The notes: a model not told the origin generated them from the letters alone. A stretch of 64,000 nt of DNA from Brevibacterium aurantiacum (GCF_900169065.1 NZ_FXZB01000015.1:1-64000), one strand, 5' to 3'; numbered from the stretch's first letter, positions 33,481 to 43,165 are shown. A program made the numbers and translations.

Positions 33481-34232
33481 TCACCCTGAACCAGGTCCGC
33501 AAGGCCTATGGCAACGACGTCGAGATCGGACCCGTCGACGTGGAGATCCCCGCCGGGGGAGTCACCGCGCTGGTCGGGCCCAACGGTGCCGGAAAGTCGA
33601 CGCTGCTGACGATGATCGGGCGTCTGCTGGGTATCGACGACGGGGCGATCGAGGTCGCCGGATACGACGTGTCGTCCACAAAGTCGAAGGACCTGGCGAA
33701 GATCGTGTCCATCCTGCGCCAGGAGAACCACTTCATCACCCGGCTCACGATCCGCCAGCTCGTCGGATTCGGCCGCTTCCCCTATTCCAAGGGGCGTCTC
33801 ACGACCGCCGATGAGGAGATCATCTCGCAGGCGATCGACTTCCTCGAACTGGCCGAACTCGAAGATCGGTTCATCGACGAACTCTCCGGTGGTCAGCGAC
33901 AGCGTGCCTACGTGGCAATGGTCCTGGCCCAGGACACCGACTACGTGCTGCTGGACGAACCGCTGAACAACCTCGACATGAAGCACTCCGTGCAGATGAT
34001 GGCTCACCTGCGTCGGGCCGCCACCGAAATGGGGCGGACCATCGTCATCGTCCTCCACGACATCAACTTCGCCGGTCACTACGCCGACCACATCTGTGCT
34101 GTGAAGACCGGCAGCGTGGTGGAGTTCGGAACGCCTGCGGAGATCATGACCGCCGAGGTGCTCTCCCGCGTATTCGACACCCCGGTCGAGGTCATCGACG
34201 GGCCCCGCGGCCGGCTGGCTGTTTACTACTGA
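33477..34232 (+). CDS. Iron-siderophore ABC transporter ATPase
   Basis: A 251-residue ATPase with all motifs: Walker A GPNGAGKST, Q-loop near LRQENHF, signature LSGGQRQRAYVAM, Walker B DYVLLDEPLNNLD and switch His in IVIVLHDINFAGHY. The segments FGRFPYSKGRLT and EPLNNLDMKHSVQMM are very close to what I recall of Bacillus YclP. It energises the two permeases. It starts at GTG 33477, overlapping the previous stop by 4 nt, so translation is coupled. It ends the importer operon; a convergent membrane-protein gene follows after 12 nt. Confidence 0.93.
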   Translation: MITLNQVRKAYGNDVEIGPVDVEIPAGGVTALVGPNGAGKSTLLTMIGRLLGIDDGAIEVAGYDVSSTKSKDLAKIVSILRQENHFITRLTIRQLVGFGRFPYSKGRLTTADEEIISQAIDFLELAELEDRFIDELSGGQRQRAYVAMVLAQDTDYVLLDEPLNNLDMKHSVQMMAHLRRAATEMGRTIVIVLHDINFAGHYADHICAVKTGSVVEFGTPAEIMTAEVLSRVFDTPVEVIDGPRGRLAVYY

Positions 34233-34244
34233 AGCGCTGTCGAC

Positions 34245-34736
34245 CTATGAGTGCGGGTTGTCGACGGCAGGCCGGACCCACACCCAGCGGCGAGCCGCCA
34301 CGATGAGCATGGTGACGAGGCCGAGGATGAGGATCCCGTCGGCGGCGATGTAGAACAGGTGCAAGCTCGACCCGCCGTCGTCGACACCGGCGAGGACAGC
34401 ATCCGTGCGGTTGTTGAGCAGGGGGCGGATGACGGTGACCTTGATGATGAGGACGGCGATCATGCCGCAGGCCAACCACCGGTACAACCGGCCCACATGG
34501 TCTTTGAGCACCGACCACAGCAGGATCACGGCGATGCCGATCTCCACCCAGTTCATGGCCGTGAAGACCAGTCGGCCGATGCCCAGGCCCAGCGGGATCG
34601 TGATGCCCGGGGCGGTGAACTTCAGCGGCGCCTCGATCAGCGAGATGCCGATGATGAGACCGAGCCAGATGGCGGGAAGTATGACGCGGGCACCAGCGGA
34701 GAGTCGGGTGTCCTGAGAGCTGAAAACATTGGCCAT
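34245..34736 (-). CDS. Four-helix membrane protein of unknown function
   Basis: A 163-residue protein with four likely membrane helices: VILPAIWLGLIIGISLIEAP, LVFTAMNWVEIGIAVILLW, LACGMIAVLIIKVTVI and IAADGILILGLVTMLIVAAR. The motif pattern (IEAPLKF in the first helix, LLNNR before the third loop) is consistent but belongs to no family I can name. ATG 34736 is chosen because the longer frame adds an Arg/Pro-rich non-membrane extension. It is divergent from the amidohydrolase gene and convergent with the iron importer, so it has no operon partner. Confidence 0.7.
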   Translation of the reverse strand: MANVFSSQDTRLSAGARVILPAIWLGLIIGISLIEAPLKFTAPGITIPLGLGIGRLVFTAMNWVEIGIAVILLWSVLKDHVGRLYRWLACGMIAVLIIKVTVIRPLLNNRTDAVLAGVDDGGSSLHLFYIAADGILILGLVTMLIVAARRWVWVRPAVDNPHS

Positions 34737-34863
34737 GCCCCGAATTCTACTCCCGGTAGAAAGTGTGCCGTGCGGAAGTGCGGCACCAGGGCCGGCGGGG
34801 CGGGGAAGAACTGCCGTGCACACCTGCCGGGAAGAGCGGTCCCTGCGCTCTAGACTGGTGCTC

Positions 34864-36813
34864 ATGCGTCTGTTCTCCAACGCCGTCGTGCGAAGTTTTG
34901 ACCCCGCCGCCCCTGACACCACCTCGGCGGTCGCACCCGACTCGATCCTCGTCAACGGCGAGAAGATCGTGGCCGTGGGAACCAGGGCTGAACTGCTCGA
35001 CATCGCCGCCACAGAATCCTCGACGGCGGCAGCGCTCGCCTCGGCGGGTGGAATCGGTGCCACCACGGTGATTCCAGGCCTCGAGATCGAAGAGATCGAC
35101 TGCGCCGGCCAGGTCATCCTGCCCGGCCTCGTCGACGCCCACATGCACTCCGTCCACTACGCGGACTCCCTGACCGACCTTGATCTTTCCAACGTCCGAT
35201 CCCTCGCCGAGGCGGTCGAGGCCATCCGTGAACGCGCCAGTCAGATGCCCTTCGGTGAATGGGTGGTCGGGTCCGGGTGGGACCTCAATAAGTGGGATGA
35301 CCCGCGATACCCCGATCGGCAACTGCTCGACCAGGCCGTGCCCGACCATCCCGTGGCGATGTGGTCGGTCGATCTGCACACGCTTTGGACGAACGCCCAT
35401 GGGCTCGAGATCGCCGGCATCGATGACCTCACTGCAGATCCGTTCGGCGGGGAGTTCGTGCGCGACGACGAGGGATGGCTGACCGGACTGGTCCGCGAAG
35501 ACGCCACCGACCTGGTGGCCCGCTACATTCCCGAACCCACGCGTGAGGAACAGGTCGAACGACTCGACCGCACCCAGAAGCTGTTCCTGTCCCAGGGACT
35601 GACCGGGATCCATGACTTCGACTCCATCGCCTCGACCCTGGGCTGGTATGACCTGCGCGAAGCCGACCAGCAGCACATTCGAGTCACGAAATACCTGCGC
35701 GGACCCGAGGTGCCCTGGGCGATCGAAACCGGATGGCACACCGGCGACGGCGATGACTGGCTGCACCGAGGCGGGCTGAAGCTCTTCTCCGACGGAGCCC
35801 TGGGCTCGCACACCAGCCACATGTCCTCACCGTTCCCCGACCCGAACGCACACGATGACGCACACGACAGCGAGCGGGACGTCGAAGCCGAGCAGGACGC
35901 CGAAGCAGTGGAGACGACGGACCGTGAGCGGGACGACGCATCCGGGGACCTCGGTGTCTCCGCAGAAGCATCCGAGCAGGAGTACTACACATACCCCGGA
36001 TCACTGCCCGAAGAGGCACTGAGCACCGAGGCGGTCGACGCCAACTACGGGATCGCCCAGATGTCAGAGGACGACCTCTTCGACAACGCCAGGCTCGCCA
36101 CCGAGGCCGGCATCTCGGTGGCCATCCACGCCATCGGCGACCAGGCCAACCACCACGTGCTCAACGTCTTCGAACGCCTCCGCGAAACCACGAAAGACGC
36201 CGAGGAGCGCTTCGAGCGACCCCTGCGTCACCGGGTCGAACACGCCCAGTTCATCCAACCGGACGATGTCGCCCGATTCGCCGAACTCGACGTCATCGCC
36301 TCCATGCAGCCACGCCACTGCATCTCTGATCTGCACCTGCTCCACCTCATCGACGAATCGGCCCAGCTCGCCGCCTACGCCTGGCCCGACCTGCTGAGCG
36401 CGGGAGCGCATGTGGCCTTCGGCTCCGACGGTCCGGTCGAACCAGCCAATCCCTTCGCCGCGATCTATGCGGCGATGACCAGGGCCAACATCTCCGGAGA
36501 TACGACGACGAGCTTCCAACCTCGGCGGCGGCTCTCTGCCACGGAAGCCATTCGGCAGCACACCTTCGGCCCCGCGTACGCGGCAGGACTCGATGATCGC
36601 CGAGGTTATCTGGCACCGGGCATGGACGCTGACTTCATCGTCGTCGACACCGACCCCTGCACCGCCGAGGGTCTGACGGAGCTGACCACGCTCGACCACG
36701 ACGGGCTGCTCGGCTATGAGTCCGAGGAAGCGCTCTTCGCCCACGCCGAGGCGATCCGTGACACCACGGTCGCACTGACCGTGGTCGGCGGCCAGGTGAA
36801 GTACCAGGCCTGA
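34864..36813 (+). CDS. YtcJ-type metal-dependent amidohydrolase
   Basis: A 649-residue member of the amidohydrolase superfamily: metal-binding GLVDAHMHSVHYADSLTD near residue 93, FGEWVVGSGWDLNKWDDPRY (YtcJ/NfdA signature), DGALGSHTSHMSSPF, AIHAIGDQANHHVLNVFE, RVEHAQFIQPDDVARFAEL and FGSDGPVEPANPFAAIYAAM. It probably hydrolyses a C-N bond; substrate unknown. Family length is about 530-550; extra residues include an acidic block at about 327-382 (DAHDSERDVEAEQDAEAVE). TAGACT (34851-34856) lies 7 nt before ATG 34864, so the transcript looks leaderless. Confidence 0.88.
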   Translation: MRLFSNAVVRSFDPAAPDTTSAVAPDSILVNGEKIVAVGTRAELLDIAATESSTAAALASAGGIGATTVIPGLEIEEIDCAGQVILPGLVDAHMHSVHYADSLTDLDLSNVRSLAEAVEAIRERASQMPFGEWVVGSGWDLNKWDDPRYPDRQLLDQAVPDHPVAMWSVDLHTLWTNAHGLEIAGIDDLTADPFGGEFVRDDEGWLTGLVREDATDLVARYIPEPTREEQVERLDRTQKLFLSQGLTGIHDFDSIASTLGWYDLREADQQHIRVTKYLRGPEVPWAIETGWHTGDGDDWLHRGGLKLFSDGALGSHTSHMSSPFPDPNAHDDAHDSERDVEAEQDAEAVETTDRERDDASGDLGVSAEASEQEYYTYPGSLPEEALSTEAVDANYGIAQMSEDDLFDNARLATEAGISVAIHAIGDQANHHVLNVFERLRETTKDAEERFERPLRHRVEHAQFIQPDDVARFAELDVIASMQPRHCISDLHLLHLIDESAQLAAYAWPDLLSAGAHVAFGSDGPVEPANPFAAIYAAMTRANISGDTTTSFQPRRRLSATEAIRQHTFGPAYAAGLDDRRGYLAPGMDADFIVVDTDPCTAEGLTELTTLDHDGLLGYESEEALFAHAEAIRDTTVALTVVGGQVKYQA

Positions 36814-36889
36814 CCTGCCGCGCACCCGCCGACCGTTGCGTTGCGACGGCCCACCCCTCATCTCGTCCTGCCGATAAGGATCCTTACGC

Positions 36890-38203
36890 ATGCCTCGTTC
36901 GTTCATGGCTCAGGCACAGAAGATCGATGCCGCCACCCCCGCTTCCCGCAACCGCGAGGTCGACTTCCTCCGTGCTGCTGCGATCACCGTCGTCGTGCTG
37001 GGACACTGGACGATCATCGCGGTCAGCTCCACCGGAGGCATCGAACCGCATGGACTCCTCGATGAAGCCCGCTGGACTCACCCGCTGACATGGGTGTTCC
37101 AGGTGATGCCGATCTTCTTCCTCGTGGGCGGCTACTCCAACGCACTGTCCTGGCGTTCGGCCAGGAGGAATAACACCGGCTACGCCGAATGGCTGCGGGC
37201 TCGCCTGCGCCGTTTGGGACTGCCGCTGATCCCACTGCTGCTCGTCTGGCTGGTCACCTGCATCATCGCCCTGAGCGCCGGCGCCGAGCCGGCCGCGGTG
37301 CAGTTGGCTTCACAGATGGCGCTGGTGCCCACTTGGTTCCTGGCCGCCTACCTGCTCGTCGCCATCGTCGCCCCACCCTGCCTGATGCTGTGGGAGAAGT
37401 GGGGTTGGTGGTCGATCATCCTCGGCATCGCCGCCACCGGAATCATCGACCTCATCAGCATCACCACTGGCAGCATCCTGGCCGGCTACCCCAACTATCT
37501 CCTCGTCTGGGCCAGCTTCCACCAGTTCGGCTACGCGTGGCTTGATGGCAGACTCTCGAGCCTGAAACGCTGCCTGCTGCTCTTCGCCATCGGTGCGATC
37601 GGGCTCGGACTCCTCGTCGGCTTCGGCCCCTACCCGGTCTCGATGATCACCGCCGGTACCGATGCGATCTCCAACTCGGCCCCGACCCGGGTGACCATGG
37701 CGTTCCTCGGAATGGCACAGGCAGGAATCGTGCTCATGCTGCAACGCCCGCTGGCGGCACTGCTGCGCAGCCCCGGACTGTGGATGCTCACCGTTCTGGT
37801 GAACCAGCGGATCATGACCTGGTTCCTGTGGCATCTCACCGCGCTGACGGCACTGGCCCAAGTGCTCCTGGCACTCGACGCCGAGGCACTTCTGCCCACC
37901 CCGCTGACCGGTGTGTGGTGGCTGACCCGTCCGCTGTGGTGCCTGGGGCTGCTCGCGATCACCGGCCTCCTCGTGGTGATCTTCGGCCGGTTCGAGACAC
38001 CGCAGCCTGATGATCGCCCAGCACCGAAAATTTGGATGCCGATCCTCGCCGCCGCATCGATCTGTGCGGGACTGGCGATCATGGCAGACGTGGGAATGGT
38101 CGACGCCAACGGTGTGACCTGGATCTGGCCGCTGCTGCCGTTGGCGGGCATGCTCGTCTTCGGTGTGGTCAAACTCCCACGTACATTCTCCCGCCGAGGT
38201 TGA
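36890..38203 (+). CDS. Acyltransferase-3 family membrane protein
   Basis: A 437-residue integral membrane O-acyltransferase with about 10-11 helices. It opens with the family core REVDFLRAAAITVVVLGHWT, which holds the catalytic-type His, then PIFFLVGGYSNALSW, and a Trp-rich helix TWFLWHLTALTALAQVLLA. Such enzymes acylate surface glycans, lipids or peptidoglycan; the acceptor is not readable. AAGGAT lies 8 nt before ATG 36890. It follows the amidohydrolase in the same direction and is closed by a perfect palindrome. Confidence 0.85.
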   Translation: MPRSFMAQAQKIDAATPASRNREVDFLRAAAITVVVLGHWTIIAVSSTGGIEPHGLLDEARWTHPLTWVFQVMPIFFLVGGYSNALSWRSARRNNTGYAEWLRARLRRLGLPLIPLLLVWLVTCIIALSAGAEPAAVQLASQMALVPTWFLAAYLLVAIVAPPCLMLWEKWGWWSIILGIAATGIIDLISITTGSILAGYPNYLLVWASFHQFGYAWLDGRLSSLKRCLLLFAIGAIGLGLLVGFGPYPVSMITAGTDAISNSAPTRVTMAFLGMAQAGIVLMLQRPLAALLRSPGLWMLTVLVNQRIMTWFLWHLTALTALAQVLLALDAEALLPTPLTGVWWLTRPLWCLGLLAITGLLVVIFGRFETPQPDDRPAPKIWMPILAAASICAGLAIMADVGMVDANGVTWIWPLLPLAGMLVFGVVKLPRTFSRRG

Positions 38204-38217
38204 CCCCACACAGCGAA

Positions 38218-38247
38218 GAGCCGACGTCCCCGCGGGGACGTCGGCTC
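38218..38247. terminator. Bidirectional terminator between convergent genes
   Basis: A 30-bp perfect palindrome: left arm GAGCCGACGTCCCCG, right arm its exact complement. It lies between the ends of the acyltransferase (38203) and the SDR gene (38289) and could serve both. Confidence 0.75.
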
Positions 38248-38288
38248 ACCTCGGCGCCGGTGATCTGCTGATCAGTGACGCGCGACGA

Positions 38289-39086
38289 TCAGATGTGGCG
38301 ACCGCCGGAGATCTCGGTGACGGTGCCGGTGAGGTAGCTGGAGAGGCCGGAGGCCAGGAACAGCACTACCGAGGCGACCTCTTCGGGCTCACCGGGACGG
38401 CCCAGGGGGATCTCGGCGAGCTTCGAGTCGATGGCGTGCTGGGGCATGGCCGCGGTCATCGCGGTGTTGATGAAACCGGGCTGGATCGCGTTGATGCGGA
38501 TGCCCTTGAATGCGACCTCCTTGGCCACGGCCTTCGTCATGCCGACGATGCCGGCCTTCGCTGCCGAGTAGTTCGACTGGCCGAGCATGCCGACCTTGCC
38601 GCTGATGGAGGAGACGTTGACGATCGCGCCGCCGCGGTCCTGTTCGCGCATGAGACCGGTGGCGACCTTGAGCCCGTTCCAGGTTCCGCGCAGGTGGACG
38701 GAGATGACGTCGTCGAACTCCTTCTCGGTCATCTTCCGGATCGTCGCATCGCGGGTGATTCCGGCGTTGTTGACCCAGATGTCGACGCCACCGAAGGTCG
38801 TCGTGGCCGCCTCGGCGAGTTTCTCAACGTTGTCCAGTGAGGCCACATTGCACACGACCCCGGCAGCAGAGTCGACACCGCCGAGTTCGGCGACGGCTGC
38901 CTGCAGGCTCTCCTCATTCATGTCGCCGAGGACGACCTTTGCTCCGGAGTTGACGAGGCTGCGGGCCATGGCCAGGCCGAGTCCCTGGGCGCCGCCGGTG
39001 ACGACGGCGACCTTGCCGGTGAGCAGGCCGGGGATCTCGGAGATGCCCTGGGTGGTGGAGGCGGTGGTGGCTGGTGCGTCGGTCAT
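38289..39086 (-). CDS. SDR-family 3-hydroxyacyl (FabG-like) dehydrogenase
   Basis: A 265-residue classical short-chain dehydrogenase: cofactor site [24 protein letters not shown] in [13 protein letters not shown], catalytic Ser in [20 protein letters not shown] with the Tyr-x3-Lys pair, and a C-terminal [13 protein letters not shown]. Gene context (acyl-CoA dehydrogenase and CoA-transferase immediately upstream in the same direction) suggests it acts on a 3-hydroxyacyl-CoA in a degradation pathway rather than in fatty-acid synthesis. ATG 39086 with GAAGGAC upstream is preferred to ATG 39107. Confidence 0.88.
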   Translation of the reverse strand: MTDAPATTASTTQGISEIPGLLTGKVAVVTGGAQGLGLAMARSLVNSGAKVVLGDMNEESLQAAVAELGGVDSAAGVVCNVASLDNVEKLAEAATTTFGGVDIWVNNAGITRDATIRKMTEKEFDDVISVHLRGTWNGLKVATGLMREQDRGGAIVNVSSISGKVGMLGQSNYSAAKAGIVGMTKAVAKEVAFKGIRINAIQPGFINTAMTAAMPQHAIDSKLAEIPLGRPGEPEEVASVVLFLASGLSSYLTGTVTEISGGRHI

Positions 39087-39137
39087 CAGGTCCTTCTTTC
39101 CTTGCATGAGGATGTGTCTTCTCAGCGTGTAGACGAG

Positions 39138-40301
39138 TTACAGGTTGAACTGTGGTTTGTGGGCGCCCTTGAGCAGCTGTCGGGCAACGACGACGCGCTG
39201 GACTTCCGAGGTGCCCTCATAGATGCGGAAGAGACGAGCGTGACGGTAGAAGCGCTCGACGGCGGACTCGCGCATGTAGCCCGTTCCGCCCTGGATCTGG
39301 ACACCCTTATCGGCGATGCGGCCCAGTGCTTCGGAGGCGAAGAGCTTCGCAGAACTGGGGCCAAGCTTCCGATCCTCCTCGGCATCCCAACGTTTCGCAG
39401 CCGCGAGCACCAGGGCCTTGGCGGCGGCGGTTTCGGTGTACATATCGGCGAGCATGGCCTGGACCAGCTGGAACCGGGCGATGGGCTCTCCGCCCTGTTT
39501 CGCCTCGGCGGCGTAGTTCACGGACTCATCGAGGATGCGGGTGGCCTGGCCCACGCAGATCGCGGCGATGTGCAGGCGACCCTTGTTCAGTGAGGCCATC
39601 GCGGCGTAGAAGCCCTTCTCCTCCTCTCCGCCGATGAGGTTCGCGGCGGGGATGCGGACGTCGTCGAAGAAGATCTCCGAGGTCCACGCTCCGGCCTGTC
39701 CCATTTTGTTGTCATGTGTTCCGACGGTGACGCCGGCAGTTTTCGTCGGGACGAGGAAGACGGAGATGCCCTTCGAGCCCTTTGCGTTCGGGTCGGTGCG
39801 GGCGAAGACCATGAGGACATCGGAGGACTCGGCGTTGGTGATGAAGCGCTTGCTGCCGTTGATGACGTAGTCGTCGCCCTCACGCACGGCGCGGGTGCGC
39901 ATGCCCGAGGGGTCGGACCCGGCCTCAGATTCGGTGAGAGCGAATGAGGCCACGACCTCGCCGGAGGTCAGCTTCGGCAGCCACTGGCTCTTCTGCTCAT
40001 CTGTGCCGTAGTTGACGAGCACCTGCCCGGCGATGCCGTTGTTCGTGCCGAAGACGGACCGGAAGGCCGGTGTGGTGTAGCCGAGCTCCATCGCCAGCTG
40101 CGCGTCCTGTTCGGCATTCATGCCCAGGCCGCCGTATTCCTCGGGCAGCGCCCAACCGAAGAGTCCCATCTCTGCGGATTCCTTGATGATCGTCTCCGGG
40201 ATGGCGTCGTTGGCCTCGATGTCGAGTTCGATGGGCACGACCTTCTCGCGGACGAATTCGCGGACGATCGAGAGGACGTCGTCGAGTTCCGAGGTATCCA
40301 T
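39138..40301 (-). CDS. Acyl-CoA dehydrogenase
   Basis: A 387-residue acyl-CoA dehydrogenase, the FAD enzyme that introduces the alpha-beta double bond and passes electrons to ETF. Signatures: FALTESEAGSDPSGMRTRAV, KRFITNAESSDVLMVFARTD, GQAGAWTSEIFFDDVRIPA, and the C-terminal GVQIQGGTGYMRESAVERFY and RIYEGTSEVQRVVVARQLL, where the Glu of YEGT is the usual catalytic base. It sits between the SDR and CoA-transferase genes (51- and 73-bp gaps). Substrate chain length or branching cannot be read. Confidence 0.92.
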   Translation of the reverse strand: MDTSELDDVLSIVREFVREKVVPIELDIEANDAIPETIIKESAEMGLFGWALPEEYGGLGMNAEQDAQLAMELGYTTPAFRSVFGTNNGIAGQVLVNYGTDEQKSQWLPKLTSGEVVASFALTESEAGSDPSGMRTRAVREGDDYVINGSKRFITNAESSDVLMVFARTDPNAKGSKGISVFLVPTKTAGVTVGTHDNKMGQAGAWTSEIFFDDVRIPAANLIGGEEEKGFYAAMASLNKGRLHIAAICVGQATRILDESVNYAAEAKQGGEPIARFQLVQAMLADMYTETAAAKALVLAAAKRWDAEEDRKLGPSSAKLFASEALGRIADKGVQIQGGTGYMRESAVERFYRHARLFRIYEGTSEVQRVVVARQLLKGAHKPQFNL

Positions 40302-40374
40302 TCTTCGTTCTCCTTGTGGTTGAGGTGATGTCTGTGTGGTCGCCGAGGTGGCTGCCGGGTTTCGCCGAGGTGGT

Positions 40375-41604
40375 CTAGAGGCTGTCGAGCCAGGCTCGGA
40401 CCCGATCGGAGTCGGCCCCTAGTTCTGGCGGGGCGAGGTCGTAGGAGACCTCGGACTTCGACAGGGTGATCGGATTGCGGATCGTGGGGATGACGCGCTC
40501 GCCGCCGCCGGTGTCGACGATGGGTTCGAGGCCGAGGTCCTTTGCGCGTTCGACTCCCTGGGCGATGGAGTTGATCGGTGCGCAGGGCAGGCCGACGGCA
40601 GTGAGTTTCTCGAACCACTTCTGAGCCGTGTGGGCTTGGAGGGCCTCGAGAAGTTCGGGTTCGAGCTGGTCGCGATTGGCGTTGCGGGTCTTGGCCTTGG
40701 CGAAGCGTTCGTCCTCGGCGAGGTCCGGCCGTCCCAATGCGGTGGCGAGCTTGGCGAACTGACCGTCATTGGCTGCAGCCACGATGAGTTCGCCGTCCTT
40801 GGTCGCCATCGGCTGGTAGGGGTAGAGACTCGGGTGGGCGTTGCCCATGCGGGTCGGCGTCACACCCGCCGCTGCGTAGGCGCCCGACTGGTTGGCTAGG
40901 CCGGACATCGCTGAGGACATGAGATTGGTCTGGACCAGCTGGCCCTCGCCGGTGAGGTTCTTGTGCTGGATCGCGGCCATGATGCCGATCGTCGTGTGCA
41001 GGCCGGTGATGACGTCGAAGATCGCGACACCGGCGCGGAAGGGCGAGCCATCCGGGTCGCCGGTGACGCTCATGAATCCGGACATCGCCTGGACGAGCAG
41101 GTCGTAGCCGGGCAGGGCATTGTGGGCGCCGAAACCGGTGACCGAGGCGTAGATGACCTCGGCATTGGTCTCTGACACCGAGTCGTAGTCGAGGCCGAAC
41201 TTCTTCAGCCCACCGGGTTTGAAGTTCTCAACAATGATGTCGGCCCGGGCGGCGAGCTTCTGGGCCACGGCGAGGTCATCAGCGTCAGAGAAGTCGAGGA
41301 CGATGTCGTATTTGTTGCGGTTGATCGACAGATAGTAGGTGGCATCGTCATCGCGGACCGGGGGTGCCCAGTGCCTCGTGTCGTCGCCACTCGGGCCCTC
41401 GACCTTGATGACGGTGGCGCCGAGGTCGGCGAGCATCATCGTCGAATACGGGCCAGCGAGGACTCGAGAGAAGTCGACGACGAGCTGACCGCTCAAGGGG
41501 CCATTGCCGGTGCGGGGGAGGAAGCCGGCGATGGACTCGGCCCGATTGCTTGCGGTCTTACCCTGATCCGCTGGTGCCTGGCTCGCGGCTGACTCGCCAT
41601 TCAT
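40375..41604 (-). CDS. CaiB/BaiF-family CoA-transferase
   Basis: A 409-residue class-III CoA-transferase: QLVVDFSRVLAGPYSTMMLA, LGATVIKVEGPSGDDTRHW, SINRNKYDIVLDFSD, and AVGLPCAPINSIAQGVER late. These enzymes move CoA between a donor acyl-CoA and an acid via an aspartyl-CoA intermediate (Asp expected around EVIYASVTGFGAHNALPGYD). As first gene of the minus-strand cluster it would activate an organic acid that the dehydrogenase and SDR then oxidise. The gap to the next gene holds two copies of GCCGAGGTGG. A LysR gene is divergent upstream. Confidence 0.9.
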   Translation of the reverse strand: MNGESAASQAPADQGKTASNRAESIAGFLPRTGNGPLSGQLVVDFSRVLAGPYSTMMLADLGATVIKVEGPSGDDTRHWAPPVRDDDATYYLSINRNKYDIVLDFSDADDLAVAQKLAARADIIVENFKPGGLKKFGLDYDSVSETNAEVIYASVTGFGAHNALPGYDLLVQAMSGFMSVTGDPDGSPFRAGVAIFDVITGLHTTIGIMAAIQHKNLTGEGQLVQTNLMSSAMSGLANQSGAYAAAGVTPTRMGNAHPSLYPYQPMATKDGELIVAAANDGQFAKLATALGRPDLAEDERFAKAKTRNANRDQLEPELLEALQAHTAQKWFEKLTAVGLPCAPINSIAQGVERAKDLGLEPIVDTGGGERVIPTIRNPITLSKSEVSYDLAPPELGADSDRVRAWLDSL

Positions 41605-41669
41605 CGATGAACGCTCCCGGTGATTCTGCTCGTCTCTGAGGTTTCTCAGAGTGTTTCACCCCACAATAT

Positions 41670-41720
41670 AGCAATGTGAGCAATAATGAGAAGCAATTGT
41701 TATCGGAATTGATATTTAAG
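41670..41720. promoter_or_regulatory. Operator region between the LysR and CoA-transferase genes
   Basis: This AT-rich segment has three AGCAAT repeats (41670-41675, 41679-41684, 41692-41697) and a perfect CAATT-N8-AATTG dyad right after the third copy. A LysR-type activator usually binds such a region between itself and its divergent target. Confidence 0.45.
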
Positions 41721-41743
41721 AGGACGGCGGAGGAGATCGGAAC

Positions 41744-42643
41744 ATGATGGATATTCAGCAGGTGCGTGCCTTTCTCGCCGTCGCCGAGGAACTGCACTTC
41801 GGTCGCGCCGCCGAGCGACTGGGAGTGCTCCAGCCCCCGCTGAGTCGCACGATCCGGGCGCTCGAGGACGAGCTCGGGGTCTCGCTGTTCCAGCGCACGA
41901 CCCGGAATGTGAAACTCTCCCCGGAGGGCGAGGCGCTGATCGAACCTGCCCGGAAAATGCTCGAATACCAGAGCCTTGCCGTCGATTCCGTCCAGCGGGC
42001 GGCGTCGGGGGAGACCGGGCGCATCAGCTTCGGCTTCGCCAGATCCTCCTCGCGTGCTCTGGCTGCGGCACTGGTGGCAGCCTCGCGGAGGCGGAATCCG
42101 GGAATCGTCTTCAGCCTCGAGTCCAATGTCTTCGCCGAGGAGGGGCTGGCCCGACTCGTCGACGGAACCCTCGACCTCGCACTGGTCAGATGGGACAAAC
42201 AGCCGCCGGGAGTGACGGGACGAACGGTCATGATCGAACGCCTGTGCGCAGCTCTGCCCGAAGACCATCGGCTGGCAGGGCGCTCCTCCCTGCGTGTCGA
42301 CGAACTCGCCGACGAAGACTTCATCACACTGCCCGCCCATCCCAGTTCGACGCTGCGCGAGAACACGCTGCGATTGTGCCACGATGCCGGCTTCACGCCT
42401 CGCGTGGCGCAGGTGGCCCCGGACTCGCAGACGATTGGAGCCCTCGTCGCCGCAGGGTTGGGGATCTCAATCACCTTCGACTCGGTCTCGGCGAATACGC
42501 GTGAGGCCGGAACCGTGGCCGTGCCGCTCGACATCGAGCAGGAACCTTCGACGCTGTACCTGGCGCACCGAACCGACCATGGGAAGACGTCACTGGATGC
42601 GGTGCTGGCCCTCGCCGAGGATGTGCTGCCGACCGTGGAGTGA
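41744..42643 (+). CDS. LysR-family transcriptional regulator
   Basis: A 299-residue LysR regulator: winged HTH over residues 1-60 (DIQQVRAFLAVAEELHFGRA, QPPLSRTIRALEDELGVSLF, QRTTRNVKLS) and a periplasmic-binding-like effector domain (GRISFGFARSSSRALAAALV, PEDHRLAGRSSL, VAAGLGISITFDSVSA). The motif set matches the BenM/CatM/AlsR branch that senses small organic acids. It is divergent from the CoA-transferase cluster, its likely target. ATG 41744 or 41747 both follow GGAGGAGA. Its 3' end overlaps the convergent DUF1990 gene by 54 bp. Confidence 0.92.
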   Translation: MMDIQQVRAFLAVAEELHFGRAAERLGVLQPPLSRTIRALEDELGVSLFQRTTRNVKLSPEGEALIEPARKMLEYQSLAVDSVQRAASGETGRISFGFARSSSRALAAALVAASRRRNPGIVFSLESNVFAEEGLARLVDGTLDLALVRWDKQPPGVTGRTVMIERLCAALPEDHRLAGRSSLRVDELADEDFITLPAHPSSTLRENTLRLCHDAGFTPRVAQVAPDSQTIGALVAAGLGISITFDSVSANTREAGTVAVPLDIEQEPSTLYLAHRTDHGKTSLDAVLALAEDVLPTVE

Positions 42644-43165
42644 ACTGGGCCCAGGCGAGGGGAGCCGCTGCAGCATCCGCTTCAGTCCGGTCGCATAGCG
42701 TGCGGCCATCATCTTCTGCGCCGCGACCGACAGTGGGGCAAAGGCCTTCAGCAGCGGATGCCCGGGAACCGATTCGGACGTGATGGTGACGCGCAGGCGG
42801 TCGTCCGAACTGACCGTCACAAGAAAGGTCTGTTCCCCGGACTCCAGGTGACCCGGCAGAGTGCGATAGACGAAGCCCGCCGCTCGTTGAAACTGCCGTT
42901 CCTCGTCAGTCACTTCGGTGTCGATGACCTCGACGACTTCGCACGGGCCGACCGGAACCGAAAGCTCGCGACCGCGCAGGCGCACCGCTCGACGCGGCCA
43001 GACCGGGTTGAGCCAGAGATCGACGATCTGACCGACATGCGCTCGCCGCACCGGACGCGCAATGACTCCGGCAGATTCCTGGAGCTTCCACGTCAGAATC
43101 GCCTCCCGCGCCAAGGGAAACAGCTCGGCAGATCCGAGATCGAGGGTGTGCTCCAAACGGTTCAT
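42590..43165 (-). CDS. DUF1990-like protein
   Basis: A 191-residue protein that resembles DUF1990 in pattern: WKLQESAGVIARPVRRAHVG, VGPCEVVEVIDTEVTDEERQ, FVYRTLPGHLESGEQTFLVT and a final AQKMMAARYATGLKRM. The fold is thought to be START/SRPBCC-like and to bind a small hydrophobic ligand; no activity is established. The C-terminal 18 codons run antisense to the end of the LysR gene, an uncommon overlap. The start ATG 43165 is divergent from the SDR that follows. Confidence 0.7.
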   Translation of the reverse strand: MNRLEHTLDLGSAELFPLAREAILTWKLQESAGVIARPVRRAHVGQIVDLWLNPVWPRRAVRLRGRELSVPVGPCEVVEVIDTEVTDEERQFQRAAGFVYRTLPGHLESGEQTFLVTVSSDDRLRVTITSESVPGHPLLKAFAPLSVAAQKMMAARYATGLKRMLQRLPSPGPSSLHGRQHILGEGQHRIQ

